From Amycolatopsis vastitatis (GTDB lineage: Bacteria; Actinomycetota; Actinomycetes; Mycobacteriales; Pseudonocardiaceae): a stretch of DNA of 64,000 nt. The notes beneath the pieces are model-generated. The model saw nothing but the letters and a program-made list of their open reading frames with translations, did not search any database and was not told where the DNA came from. Location: contig NZ_NMUL01000042.1 of NCBI RefSeq assembly GCF_002234595.1, positions 177,513-241,512 on the forward strand, read 5' to 3'. This document shows positions 25,959 to 33,975 of this stretch, piece by piece. How positions within the stretch are numbered: position 1 is the first letter of the stretch; every line of letters starts with the position of its first letter. The position numbers and the translations under genes are program-made.

Positions 25959-27769
25959 TGCAGCTGCTGCGGATCGCCACCGCCGGGAGCGTGGACGACG
26001 GCAAGTCCACGTTGATCGGCCGGCTGCTGTTCGACTCGAAGGCGATCTTCACCGACCAGCTCGCCGCCGTCGAGCGGGCCAGCCGTGATCGCGGCGAGGA
26101 CTACCCGGACCTCGCGCTGCTCACCGACGGGCTGCGGGCCGAGCGCGAGCAGGGCATCACCATCGACGTCGCCCACCGCTACTTCGCCACGCCCCGGCGC
26201 AAGTTCATCATCGCGGACACGCCGGGGCACCTGCAGTACACCCGGAACATGGTGACCGGCGCGTCCACCGCCGACCTCGCGCTGGTCCTCGTCGACGCGC
26301 GCAAGGGCGTGCTGGAGCAGTCGCGGCGGCACGCGTTCCTCGCGTCGCTGCTCGGGATCGGGCACCTCGTGGTGTGCGTGAACAAGATGGACCTCGTCGG
26401 CTGGTCACGGGAGCGGTTCGACGAGATCCGCGAGGACTTCCGCCGGTTCGCGATGAAGCTCGACGTCGCCGACCTGACGTTCGTGCCGGTTTCGGCGCTG
26501 CACGGCGACAACGTCGTCCACCGCAGCGCCAGCATGCCGTGGTACGAAGGCACTTCGCTGCTCCACCAGCTGGAAGAGGTGCACGTCGCCTCCGATCGCA
26601 ACCTGATCGACGCCCGGTTCCCGGTGCAGTACGTGATCCGCCGGTCCGACTTCCGCGGCTACGCGGGGACCATCGCCGGCGGGGTGTTCAAGCCGGGTGA
26701 CGAGGTCGTGGCGCTGCCGTCCGGCTTCACGTCGAAGGTGCGCGCGGTGTGGGGGCCGGGCGGACAGCCCCTGGAAGAGGCGTTCACCGGCCAGGCGGTC
26801 GCGGTGGAGCTGGCCGACGACCTCGACCTCGGCCGCGGAGCCATGCTCTGCCGCCCGGGCAACCGCGCCGAGTCGGCCCGCGAGGTCGACGCGCTGGTGT
26901 GCTGGTTCTCCGAACGCGCCGCCCTGACGCCGGGCGCGACCTACTCGGTGCGGCACACGACCACCGAGACGCGGGGCACGGTGGACCGCCTCGAATACCG
27001 CCTCGACGTGACGACCCTGCACCGCGACGAGACAGCGGAGTCGTTGCGGCTCAACGACATCGGCCGGATCCGCCTGCGCACGCGGGCGCCGCTGCTGTTC
27101 GACCCGTACCGCCGCAACCGCGCCACCGGCGGCTTCCTGCTGGTCGACGAGCACACGGGCGACACGGTCGCGGCCGGCATGATCACCGGCGCGGTCGCGT
27201 CCCCGGTCGTCTGGCACACTGCGGCGGTGCGTCGTGAAGACCGCCCGACCCGCGGCGCGACGGTGTGGCTCACCGGGCTTTCCGCGTCGGGCAAGTCGTC
27301 GGTGGCGGTCGAGCTGGAACGCCGGCTGGTCGCGGCCGGGCGTCCGGCCTACCTCCTCGACGGCGACAACCTGCGCCACGGGCTCAACAAGGGCCTCGGC
27401 TTCAGCCCCGAAGACCGCGCGGAGAACGTCCGGCGGGTGGCGGAGGTCGCTCGCCTCTTCGCGGACGCGGGCGTGGTGGCGATCGCGTCGCTGATCAGCC
27501 CGTACGAGGCCGACCGGGCCCGGGCCAGGACGGTCCACGAGGGGCTGCCGTTCGTCGAGGTCTTTGTCGACACACCCCTGGAGGTCTGCGAGGCCCGCGA
27601 CCCGAAGGGCATGTACGCGAAGGCACGCGCCGGGGAGATCACGGGCTTCACCGGCATCGACGCGCCTTACGAGCGCCCGTCGTCGCCCGACCTGGTGCTG
27701 CGCCCGGGCGACGGCGACCCGGCCGCGATGGCGGCGGCGATCCAGGCGCTGCTCGACGACCTCGGCTGA
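25958..27769 (+). CDS. cysNC: Bifunctional sulfate adenylyltransferase subunit 1 / APS kinase
   Basis: A 603-aa fusion. The N-terminal CysN GTPase has G1 GSVDDGKST (10-18), DTPGHLQYTRNM and NKMDL, and drives APS synthesis with CysD. The C-terminal CysC domain has P-loop GLSASGKSS (near 440) and LDGDNLRHGLNKGLGFSPEDRAENVRRVAEVA, phosphorylating APS to PAPS. The fused form is common in actinomycetes. PAPS can feed either sulfate reduction or sulfotransferases. With a sulfotransferase operon next door and no reduction genes, sulfation is the more likely use here (inference). The ATG overlaps the cysD stop codon by one base. Confidence 0.92.
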   Translation: MQLLRIATAGSVDDGKSTLIGRLLFDSKAIFTDQLAAVERASRDRGEDYPDLALLTDGLRAEREQGITIDVAHRYFATPRRKFIIADTPGHLQYTRNMVTGASTADLALVLVDARKGVLEQSRRHAFLASLLGIGHLVVCVNKMDLVGWSRERFDEIREDFRRFAMKLDVADLTFVPVSALHGDNVVHRSASMPWYEGTSLLHQLEEVHVASDRNLIDARFPVQYVIRRSDFRGYAGTIAGGVFKPGDEVVALPSGFTSKVRAVWGPGGQPLEEAFTGQAVAVELADDLDLGRGAMLCRPGNRAESAREVDALVCWFSERAALTPGATYSVRHTTTETRGTVDRLEYRLDVTTLHRDETAESLRLNDIGRIRLRTRAPLLFDPYRRNRATGGFLLVDEHTGDTVAAGMITGAVASPVVWHTAAVRREDRPTRGATVWLTGLSASGKSSVAVELERRLVAAGRPAYLLDGDNLRHGLNKGLGFSPEDRAENVRRVAEVARLFADAGVVAIASLISPYEADRARARTVHEGLPFVEVFVDTPLEVCEARDPKGMYAKARAGEITGFTGIDAPYERPSSPDLVLRPGDGDPAAMAAAIQALLDDLG

Positions 27770-27789
27770 AATTCTCTTGCCCGCACCTC

Positions 27790-27802
27790 TAGGGTGGACT
27801 GC
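27790..27802 (+). promoter_or_regulatory. Leaderless promoter -10 for the VOC gene
   Basis: TAGGGT at 27790-27795 ends 7 nt before the ATG at 27803, with no ribosome-binding site between. Confidence 0.5.
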
Positions 27803-28174
27803 ATGACGTCGGTCAGGCAGGTCCAGGTCACCTTCGACTGCGCGGAACCCGAGCGCGTCGCCCGGTTCTGGTGCGAGGTGCTGGGGTACGAGCTGCACAG
27901 CACGGGGGTCGTCTGCAGCGACCCCACCGGTGTGGGCCCGCGTCTGTACTTCCAGCGCGTTCCGGAAGGCAAGGTCGCCAAGAACCGGGTGCACCTCGAC
28001 GTGCGCGTGGCCACCGGGCTCGTCGGCGAGGAGCGCCTCGCCGCTCTCGAGGCCGAGTGCGCACGCCTGGTCCCGCTCGGTGCGGTCCGCGGGCAGCTCC
28101 TGCTCGCCGACGAGGACAACGAATCGTGCCTCAACATGCAGGACGTCGAGGGCAATGAGTTCTGCCTGGACTGA
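27803..28174 (+). CDS. VOC (glyoxalase-like) family protein
   Basis: A 123-aa single-domain protein of the Glyoxalase_6 type: QVTFDCAEPERVARFWCEVLGYEL, RLYFQRVPEGKVAKNRVHLDVRV and MQDVEGNEFCLD. Proteins of this class often bind metals or small molecules, and the reaction is not predictable. The ATG at 27803 is chosen over an upstream in-frame codon because of the -10 box spacing. It converges on the methyltransferase with 3 bp between stop codons. Confidence 0.82.
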   Translation: MTSVRQVQVTFDCAEPERVARFWCEVLGYELHSTGVVCSDPTGVGPRLYFQRVPEGKVAKNRVHLDVRVATGLVGEERLAALEAECARLVPLGAVRGQLLLADEDNESCLNMQDVEGNEFCLD

Positions 28175-28177
28175 CGC

Positions 28178-28888
28178 CTACTCGGCTTCCAGGACGAAGA
28201 ACAGGAAGCTCGGGAAGGTGTCGAGGATTTCGAAGTCGCCGGGGAACAGGTCCCGGGCGGCCGGGGTGGGGTGCGGTTCGCTGATCACGGCGATCCGGAA
28301 GCCCGCGGCGGTGAAGGCGTCGGTCATCGCGTGCAACGGCTTGTTCCAGAAGGTCATCCGCGCGGCGTGGCCGTGCAGCTCGAATTCGTCGGTCCAGGTG
28401 TACTGCTCGAAGTAGTCGGGCCGGGGCCCGTCCTGGCGGTGGGTGAGGTTGACCATCATCGGGTGGTTGACCGAGGCGATGAGCCGGCCACCGGTCTTCA
28501 GCACGCGCCGCAGCTCGGCGAGCGTCGGCGCCCAGTCCCGCAGGTAGTGCAGCACCAGGGACGCCGTGACGTCGTCGAACTCCGCGTCGGCGAAGGGCAG
28601 CGGGTCGGCGAGGTCGGCGACCCGCAGGTCCGCGTCGGCGCCGAGCCGCTGCCGGGCCAGCGCCAGCATGGCCGTGCTCTGGTCGATCCCGCTCACGACG
28701 GCGCCCCGCTCGCGCAGCGCCGCGAACAGCGGGCCCGCGCCACAGCCGGCGTCCAGGATCCGCCGTCCGGCCACGTCACCGGCGAGCGCCAGGGTCGCGG
28801 GCCGTTCGTAGTGGGCGTTCATCAGGCTGGTTTCGTTCTCGGCCTGGTACGCCTCGGCGAAGTCGTCGTATGCGGCAACAGAAGTCAT
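28178..28888 (-). CDS. Class I SAM-dependent methyltransferase
   Basis: A 236-aa Methyltransf_11-type enzyme. Motif I is ILDAGCGAGPLFAALRERGAVVSGIDQS, then LRVADLADPLPFADAEFDDVTASLVLHYLRDW and LRRVLKTGGRLIASVNHP. The substrate is unknown and probably small. The ATG at 28888 is preferred because CACTAT ends 7 nt upstream, but an in-frame ATG at 28897 is also possible. It lies 19 bp downstream of the response regulator's mirror-oriented end and converges with the VOC gene. Confidence 0.85.
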   Translation of the reverse strand: MTSVAAYDDFAEAYQAENETSLMNAHYERPATLALAGDVAGRRILDAGCGAGPLFAALRERGAVVSGIDQSTAMLALARQRLGADADLRVADLADPLPFADAEFDDVTASLVLHYLRDWAPTLAELRRVLKTGGRLIASVNHPMMVNLTHRQDGPRPDYFEQYTWTDEFELHGHAARMTFWNKPLHAMTDAFTAAGFRIAVISEPHPTPAARDLFPGDFEILDTFPSFLFFVLEAE

Positions 28889-28907
28889 GCGGCCCATAGT
28901 GCCCGAA

Positions 28908-29561
28908 CTAGCCGGAGGGCGTCACGAAGCCGGAATCGTACGCGCGAACCACCGCCTGGGTCCGGTCGCGCGCCCCGAGTTTCGCCAGCACGTTGCCCAC
29001 GTGCGTCTTCACCGTCTGGATGCCCAGGTACAGCTCGCCCGCGATCTCCACATTGGACAGTCCACCGGCCATCAGCCGCAGCACTTCGCGCTCGCGCTCG
29101 GTGAGCCCGGCACCGGCCAGCCCGTCGCCGGTGGGCGACGGCGCGTGCCGTGCGGCCAGCCGGCGGATCGCCGCCGGGAACAGCAGCGACTCCCCCGCCA
29201 CCACGGTCCGGATCGCCGCCACGATCTCCTCCGGCCGGGCCCGCTTGAGCAGGAACCCGCTGGCTCCCGCGACGAGCGCGTCGTAGACGTAGTCGTCGTT
29301 CTCGAAAGTGGTCACCACGATGACCTTCGGCGGTATGTCCACAGTGGACATGAGATGCGCGGTGGCCCGGATCCCGTCCACCGCGGGCATCCGCACGTCC
29401 ATCAGCACGACGTCCGGGCGCAGCCGGGCCACCAGCCCGGGCACCTCGGCGCCGTCGGCGGCCTCCCCGACCACCGAAAGGCCCTCTTCGCTGTCGACGA
29501 TCGCCCGCAGCCCGGCGCGGATCAGCGGCTCGTCGTCGGCCAGCAGCACCCGCACGCTCAT
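28908..29561 (-). CDS. NarL/LuxR-type response regulator
   Basis: A 217-aa regulator: receiver domain with phosphoacceptor Asp in PDVVLMDVRMP (near 53), acidic pocket LLADDEPLI and the Lys in FLLKRA, then a LuxR HTH with LTEREREVLRLMAGGLSNVEIAGELYLGIQTVKTHVGNVLAKL. The ATG at 29561 overlaps the kinase stop codon as ATGA, with GGAG 6 nt upstream, so the pair forms a two-component system. Targets are unknown. The snapalysin gene lies just upstream of the kinase and is a candidate. Confidence 0.92.
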   Translation of the reverse strand: MSVRVLLADDEPLIRAGLRAIVDSEEGLSVVGEAADGAEVPGLVARLRPDVVLMDVRMPAVDGIRATAHLMSTVDIPPKVIVVTTFENDDYVYDALVAGASGFLLKRARPEEIVAAIRTVVAGESLLFPAAIRRLAARHAPSPTGDGLAGAGLTEREREVLRLMAGGLSNVEIAGELYLGIQTVKTHVGNVLAKLGARDRTQAVVRAYDSGFVTPSG

Positions 29562-30775
29562 CGCCCGCTCCCCCACGGCACCCGCACCACGACCTCCCAC
29601 CGCTCGTCCACCCGGCCGGCCGTGAGCTCGCCGCCGAGCACCGCCACCCGCTCGGTCATCCCGCGCAGGCCGCGGCCGCCGCCGGCCCGGCCCTCGCCGT
29701 TCCCCATCGGGTTGACCACCCGCGCGAGCAGTTCGTGCGCCGAGACGGCGACGACCACCGTCACCGGGACCCTACCGGCGTGGCGGACCACGTTCGTCAG
29801 GCATTCCTGCAGGATCCGGTACACCTCGCGGGACACGACCGGCGGCACGGCGGCCAGGTCGCCGCGGATCTCGGAGGTGACGTCGGTGCCGGTCGTTTTC
29901 AGCAAGGTCTCCAGCTCGGCCAGCGCCGGCTGCGGTGCCCGGCCCGCCGCTTCCTCCCGCAGCAGCCCGAGCACGTGGTCCAGGTCGTCGAGCGCCGTGC
30001 GGGCGGCCTCCTCGATGGCGCCCAGCGCCCGTTCGGTGAAAGCGGGGTCGGTGCGCAACGTCCGCCGCGCGGCGCCCGCCTGGACGGTGACGACGCTCAG
30101 CGCGTGCCCGACCGAGTCGTGCAGCTCCCTGGCCAGCCGGTTGCGTTCGGCGAGCTGCTCGGTCCGCCGTTCCAGCCGGGCGATCCGGTCGGCGGCGGTC
30201 ATCCCGAGCAGGCCGGCCGCCACCCGGCGCAGCAGGCCGCCGACCGCCCAGACGGCGTAGACCAGCAGCACCACGGCGAACGCGAAGACCACCGGGAGCC
30301 ACACCGACGCCCAGCCCTTCGGCACGGTGATGTCGTGCCCCTCGCTGGCCCGCATGAGGGACCCGGTGAACACGGCGCTGACCGACACGCCGATCGCGAT
30401 CGGGGCGGCGAGGCTGAAGAAGCTGACACCGAGCCCGGCGACGACGTGCAGCACGAACATCGTCGCGGCGCGCAGCCGTCCCCGGCGGGTGTGCGGCTTC
30501 GCGGGCGCGTCCGGCACCGGGTCGTCCAGCAGCTCGCGGATCGCGGTGGACTCCAGCACGTGCACGGCGGGCAGGAACGCGGTCCCGGCCAGCACGGCCA
30601 GGGTGAGGAGGCCGCCGACGACGACGGCCCGCTCCACCGTGGTGACGAACGGCAGCACCGACGGCACGGCGACCACGGCGAACAGCAGGTAGGGCACGCT
30701 GATCGCGCCGCCGAGGACGAGGTAGACCCAGCGGCGGTAGGTGGCCTTGCTCGTCAGGGGCCGCAGTACGCGCAC
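29558..30775 (-). CDS. Sensor histidine kinase (HisKA_3)
   Basis: A 405-aa membrane kinase. About four to five hydrophobic segments in residues 15-190 form the sensor, the phosphoacceptor His is in RLARELHDSVGHALSVV, and the HATPase shows VYRILQECLTNVVRHAG and GGRGLRGMTERVAVLGGEL. The N-box/G-box region is short (VVNPMGNGEG). It would phosphorylate the downstream LuxR-type regulator. The GTG at 30775 follows GAAGAT by 6 nt. The gap to snapalysin holds the 30-bp repeat element. Confidence 0.9.
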   Translation of the reverse strand: MRVLRPLTSKATYRRWVYLVLGGAISVPYLLFAVVAVPSVLPFVTTVERAVVVGGLLTLAVLAGTAFLPAVHVLESTAIRELLDDPVPDAPAKPHTRRGRLRAATMFVLHVVAGLGVSFFSLAAPIAIGVSVSAVFTGSLMRASEGHDITVPKGWASVWLPVVFAFAVVLLVYAVWAVGGLLRRVAAGLLGMTAADRIARLERRTEQLAERNRLARELHDSVGHALSVVTVQAGAARRTLRTDPAFTERALGAIEEAARTALDDLDHVLGLLREEAAGRAPQPALAELETLLKTTGTDVTSEIRGDLAAVPPVVSREVYRILQECLTNVVRHAGRVPVTVVVAVSAHELLARVVNPMGNGEGRAGGGRGLRGMTERVAVLGGELTAGRVDERWEVVVRVPWGSGR

Positions 30776-30846
30776 CGGCCGATCTTCGCAGCCCGGCGCG
30801 CCGGGCGCCTCCCTCTCGCGGTGGAGCGCCCCGGCCGACCCGAGCG

Positions 30847-30925
30847 CCCCAATGTGGCGTTGGTTGCGTTCAACGCACCGAACGCCACATTGGGTGCGCT
30901 GGACGCACCGAACGCCACATTGGGG
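30847..30925. repeat. Tandem 30-bp repeat plus inverted arm (AATGTGGCGTT element)
   Basis: Two 30-bp units (30865-30894 and 30895-30924) share GACGCACCGAACGCCACATTGGG-like bases (the first has CAACGCACC in place of GACGCACC). The 5' arm CCCCAATGTGGCGTT (30847-30861) can pair with either unit's AACGCCACATTGGG(G). It lies just after the snapalysin stop codon and may terminate its transcript, with two alternative stems. Confidence 0.75.
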
Positions 30926-30940
30926 CGCTTTGGACCGGGG

Positions 30941-31486
30941 CTAGAAAGCGGCGGTGCGGATCTCCGCCGTCCGGGCCGCGGCGAAACCGTTCACCCACAA
31001 GGACTGCACCTTCGCCGCTTCCGCCGCGGACGGTTTCGCGTTCTTGCACGCCGTGCCGGGGCCGTGGCCGGACATCAGCTCGGTGCACGGCCCGCTGTAG
31101 TGGTCGGGCAGGCCGAGGTTGTGGCCCAGCTCGTGCGCGGCGATCCGGGTCGGGTCGTAGCCCTCGGCGACCTGGCTGGTGTCCAGGTAGATCTGGCCGC
31201 GCCCGTGCCCATTGGTGTTCGTGTAGGACCCGCCGCTGTGCACCTCGTGGAACACGATGGTGGCTCCCGTGCTCCGCTTGACCAGCTTCACGTCGGTGAC
31301 CGCGGCGTTCCAGTTGGCCGCGCCCTGGTCGATCTGGGCCAGGTAGTCCGGCGCGCCCGAGGAGCTGTAGTAGAGCGTCGTGACAGCCGCCGCCGAAGCG
31401 GCCGGGGCGGTGGCGAGACCCAGGCCCAGCGGGGCGGCGACGGCCGTGGCCAACGCCACGACCCGGCCGATCACGCGTCCGTTCAT
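30941..31486 (-). CDS. Snapalysin-family secreted zinc metalloprotease (M7)
   Basis: A 181-aa small extracellular protease. The signal peptide VVALATAVAAPLGLGLATAPAASA is followed directly by the mature domain VTTLYYSSSGAPDYLAQIDQGAANWNAAV. The zinc motif is HELGHNLGLPDH, i.e. HExxHxxGxxD with the third ligand Asp that is typical of snapalysin, and the Met-turn is in CTELMSG. Two cysteines (CTELM and CKNAK) form the expected disulfide. The ATG at 31486 has AGGAG 7 nt upstream. The LysR-type regulator that flanks Streptomyces snpA is absent here. Confidence 0.92.
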   Translation of the reverse strand: MNGRVIGRVVALATAVAAPLGLGLATAPAASAAAVTTLYYSSSGAPDYLAQIDQGAANWNAAVTDVKLVKRSTGATIVFHEVHSGGSYTNTNGHGRGQIYLDTSQVAEGYDPTRIAAHELGHNLGLPDHYSGPCTELMSGHGPGTACKNAKPSAAEAAKVQSLWVNGFAAARTAEIRTAAF

Positions 31487-31695
31487 CGTGTCTCCTTCGT
31501 CCGGTTCAGCGAGCACTTCACGGTGGTTCGAGCGATCAGGTTAGAAGGCAACCTCCGGTGCGGCCACGGCCGAAAGTAGTTTCGGGGGTCCGGTGGCGGA
31601 GTCCCTTCCCTCGCAGGGGGGAGCCCGCTCCCGCCGCCGCGTGAGCCGCCCGCCCCGGCCGCCGTGGTCTGCTCTCCGGCGGCGAAAGGGAACCG

Positions 31696-33651
31696 ATGGA
31701 CATCTTGCTGGGCCTGCTGACCCTCCCCCTGTACGTGCTCGTGCTGTGGCCGCTCGTCGTGGCGTCCCGGCGGGTGCTCGGCGTCCGGATCGGCACCTTC
31801 CGCGCCCTGTGCGCCGCCGGGTTCGGCTGGCTCGTCGCGACCGCGATCGGCCGGTCCTTCCCGATTTCCTTGGCGCACAACGGCCCCGCCGCGCTCGGCC
31901 TGCTGGTCCCGTTGGCGGGCAGCGCTTTCCTCGCGACGCTGATCTTCCTCTTCCTCGCCGAGATGGCCCTGCCCCGCGGCTTCGGGCTCGGCCGGCTGCG
32001 GGGCAGGCTCTCCCGCGCCCGCCGGTATTCGCAGATCAGCCGGATCGCGATCAAGCACGGCCTCGGCCGCTACCTGGCCGGGCGCCGCGAACCCGGCCTC
32101 GCGCCCGGACGGCACGCCAAGCTCGCGCGGTCCCTGCGGCGGGCGCTGGAAGAGGGCGGCGTGACGTTCGTGAAGCTCGGTCAGCTGCTTTCGACCCGCG
32201 CCGACCTGCTGCCCCCGGCGTTCGTCGACGAACTCGGCCGGCTGCAGGACCGGGTCGCCCCCGCGCCCGCCGAAGCCGTCCGGGCCCTGCTGGCCGCCGA
32301 GCTCGGGGGCTCGCCCGACGACGTCTTCGCGGAGTTCGACCCCGAACCGCTCGCCACCGCCTCGGTCGCGCAGGTCTACCGGGCCAAGCTGCGCGGCGGC
32401 GAGGACGTCGTGGTCAAGGTCCAGCGGCCCGGGGTGCGGGAGCAGGCCGAGCGCGACATCGCCATCGTCCGGCGCGTCGCCGCCGCACTGGAGGAACGCG
32501 CGGACTGGGCGCGGTCGCTCGGCGTCGCCGAACTGGCCGACGGGTTCGCCGAGGCACTGACCGAGGAGCTCGACTTCACCACCGAAGCCCGCAACATCGC
32601 CGCCGTGGCCGCCGGTTCCGGCCCGGACGTCGTGCTCCCGATGGTCCACAAAGGACTTTCCACCGATCGCGTGCTGGTCATGTCCCGGCTGGCCGGAACA
32701 CCCCTGGCCACGGCGAAGGACACGCTCGAGGCGCCCGAGCGGTACCGGCTCGCCCGCTCGCTCCTGCGGTGCCTGCTCGACCAGGTGATGATCGGCGGCG
32801 TCTTCCACGCCGACCCGCACCCGGGCAACCTCATGCTCCTGGACGGCGGCCGTCTGGGGCTGCTCGACTTCGGTTCGGTCGGTCGGCTCGACGCGGGGCT
32901 GCGCGGCGGCCTGCAGAACCTCGTGCTCGCCCTGGACCGCGGCGACCCGGCGAGCCTGCGCGACGGGCTGCTCGAAATCGTCGACCGCACGGAGGACGTG
33001 GACGAGCAGCGCCTCGAACGCGCGCTCGGCGCGCTGGTCGCCCGGCACTTCGGTCCCGGCCGCACGCCCGGCCTCGCGCTGTTCACCGGCCTGTTCCGGG
33101 TGGTCGCGGACTTCCGGCTGAGCGTGCCGCCGCCGGTCGCGGCGGTGTTCCGCGCCCTGGCCACGGTCGAGGGCACGCTCGCCGCCCTCGCTCCCGGCTT
33201 CGACGTCGTCGCCGAGTCCCGTGCGTTCGCCGTCGAGCAGGTCGGCGCCCGGCTGCGCCCGGGCTCGCTGCACCGCACCGCGGTCAACGAGCTGACGGCG
33301 TTGTTGCCGGTGCTGCGCCGCATCCCCCGCCGCGTCGACCGGATCGGGGCCGCCCTCGAGGAGGGCAGACTGTCGGTCAACGTCCGGCTGTTCTCCGACG
33401 AGCGCGACCGCGACGTCGTCACCGGCCTGGTCCACGAGGTCCTGCTGGCGTTCGTCGGCGCGGCGACCGGGCTGATGGCCGTGTTCCTGCTGACCGGCTC
33501 GGGTGGGCCCCGCCTCGCGGCGGAACTCACCCTCCACCACGTCTTCGGCTACAACCTGCTGGTGATCAGCGCGCTGGTGGGACTGCGGCTGCTGTTCGTC
33601 GTCTTCCGCCGTTCCGGGCGGCGCTCAGTCAGGAACGGGGTGCGTACATGA
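31696..33651 (+). CDS. AarF/UbiB (ABC1) atypical kinase-like membrane protein
   Basis: A 651-aa protein. Three N-terminal membrane segments are followed by the ABC1 kinase-like domain with the KxGQ motif in TFVKLGQLLSTRADLLPPAFVDEL, the Ala-rich loop ATASVAQVYRAKL, VVVKVQRPGV, the catalytic-like FHADPHPGNLMLLDGG and DFG in LGLLDFGSVGRL. The C-terminus has two more membrane helices. The family supports quinone synthesis or lipid homeostasis. The ATG at 31696 has AAAGGGAA 5 nt upstream. The last 23 bp overlap the convergent ynfA-like gene. The upstream gap (31487-31695) shows no clear motif. Confidence 0.9.
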   Translation: MDILLGLLTLPLYVLVLWPLVVASRRVLGVRIGTFRALCAAGFGWLVATAIGRSFPISLAHNGPAALGLLVPLAGSAFLATLIFLFLAEMALPRGFGLGRLRGRLSRARRYSQISRIAIKHGLGRYLAGRREPGLAPGRHAKLARSLRRALEEGGVTFVKLGQLLSTRADLLPPAFVDELGRLQDRVAPAPAEAVRALLAAELGGSPDDVFAEFDPEPLATASVAQVYRAKLRGGEDVVVKVQRPGVREQAERDIAIVRRVAAALEERADWARSLGVAELADGFAEALTEELDFTTEARNIAAVAAGSGPDVVLPMVHKGLSTDRVLVMSRLAGTPLATAKDTLEAPERYRLARSLLRCLLDQVMIGGVFHADPHPGNLMLLDGGRLGLLDFGSVGRLDAGLRGGLQNLVLALDRGDPASLRDGLLEIVDRTEDVDEQRLERALGALVARHFGPGRTPGLALFTGLFRVVADFRLSVPPPVAAVFRALATVEGTLAALAPGFDVVAESRAFAVEQVGARLRPGSLHRTAVNELTALLPVLRRIPRRVDRIGAALEEGRLSVNVRLFSDERDRDVVTGLVHEVLLAFVGAATGLMAVFLLTGSGGPRLAAELTLHHVFGYNLLVISALVGLRLLFVVFRRSGRRSVRNGVRT

Positions 33652-33958
33652 TCACCGAGACGCCGGCCAGGCAGAGGAACGCGCCGATGACGTCGTAGCG
33701 GTCGGGACGGTAGCCGTCCGCGATCACGCCCCACGCCAGCGACCCCGCGACGAACACCCCGCCGTACGCGGCGAGGATGCGGCCGAAGTGGGCGTCCGGC
33801 TGGAGCGTCGCGACGAAGCCGTACAGGCCGAGCGCGATCACGCCCCCGCCGATCCAGAGCAGGCCCCGGTTTTCGCGCACCCCTTGCCAGACCAGCCAGG
33901 CCCCGCCGATCTCGAGGACGGCCGCAGCCAGGAACAGCACGATCGAGCGCAAGACCAC
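33629..33958 (-). CDS. YnfA/UPF0060 family small membrane protein
   Basis: A 109-aa protein with four membrane helices, related to the small multidrug-resistance fold: VLFLAAAVLEIGGAWLVWQGVRENRGLLWIGGGVIALGLYGFVATLQPDAHFGRILAAYGGVFVAGSLAWG matches the family closely. Its transport role is not settled. The GTG at 33958 lies 6 nt after TAGTAT (33970-33965), indicating a leaderless mRNA. It shares its -10 region with the divergent DUF4184 gene. Confidence 0.9.
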   Translation of the reverse strand: MVLRSIVLFLAAAVLEIGGAWLVWQGVRENRGLLWIGGGVIALGLYGFVATLQPDAHFGRILAAYGGVFVAGSLAWGVIADGYRPDRYDVIGAFLCLAGVSVIMYAPRS

Positions 33959-33975
33959 TCCGCGATACTAGGCCG
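33959..33975. promoter_or_regulatory. Symmetric bidirectional promoter
   Basis: Only 17 bp separate the two start codons. GATACT (33964-33969) is the plus-strand -10, 6 nt before GTG 33976. TAGTAT (33970-33965) is the minus-strand -10, 6 nt before GTG 33958. The two -10 boxes overlap almost completely, and the predicted transcription starts are 18 bp apart. Confidence 0.65.
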
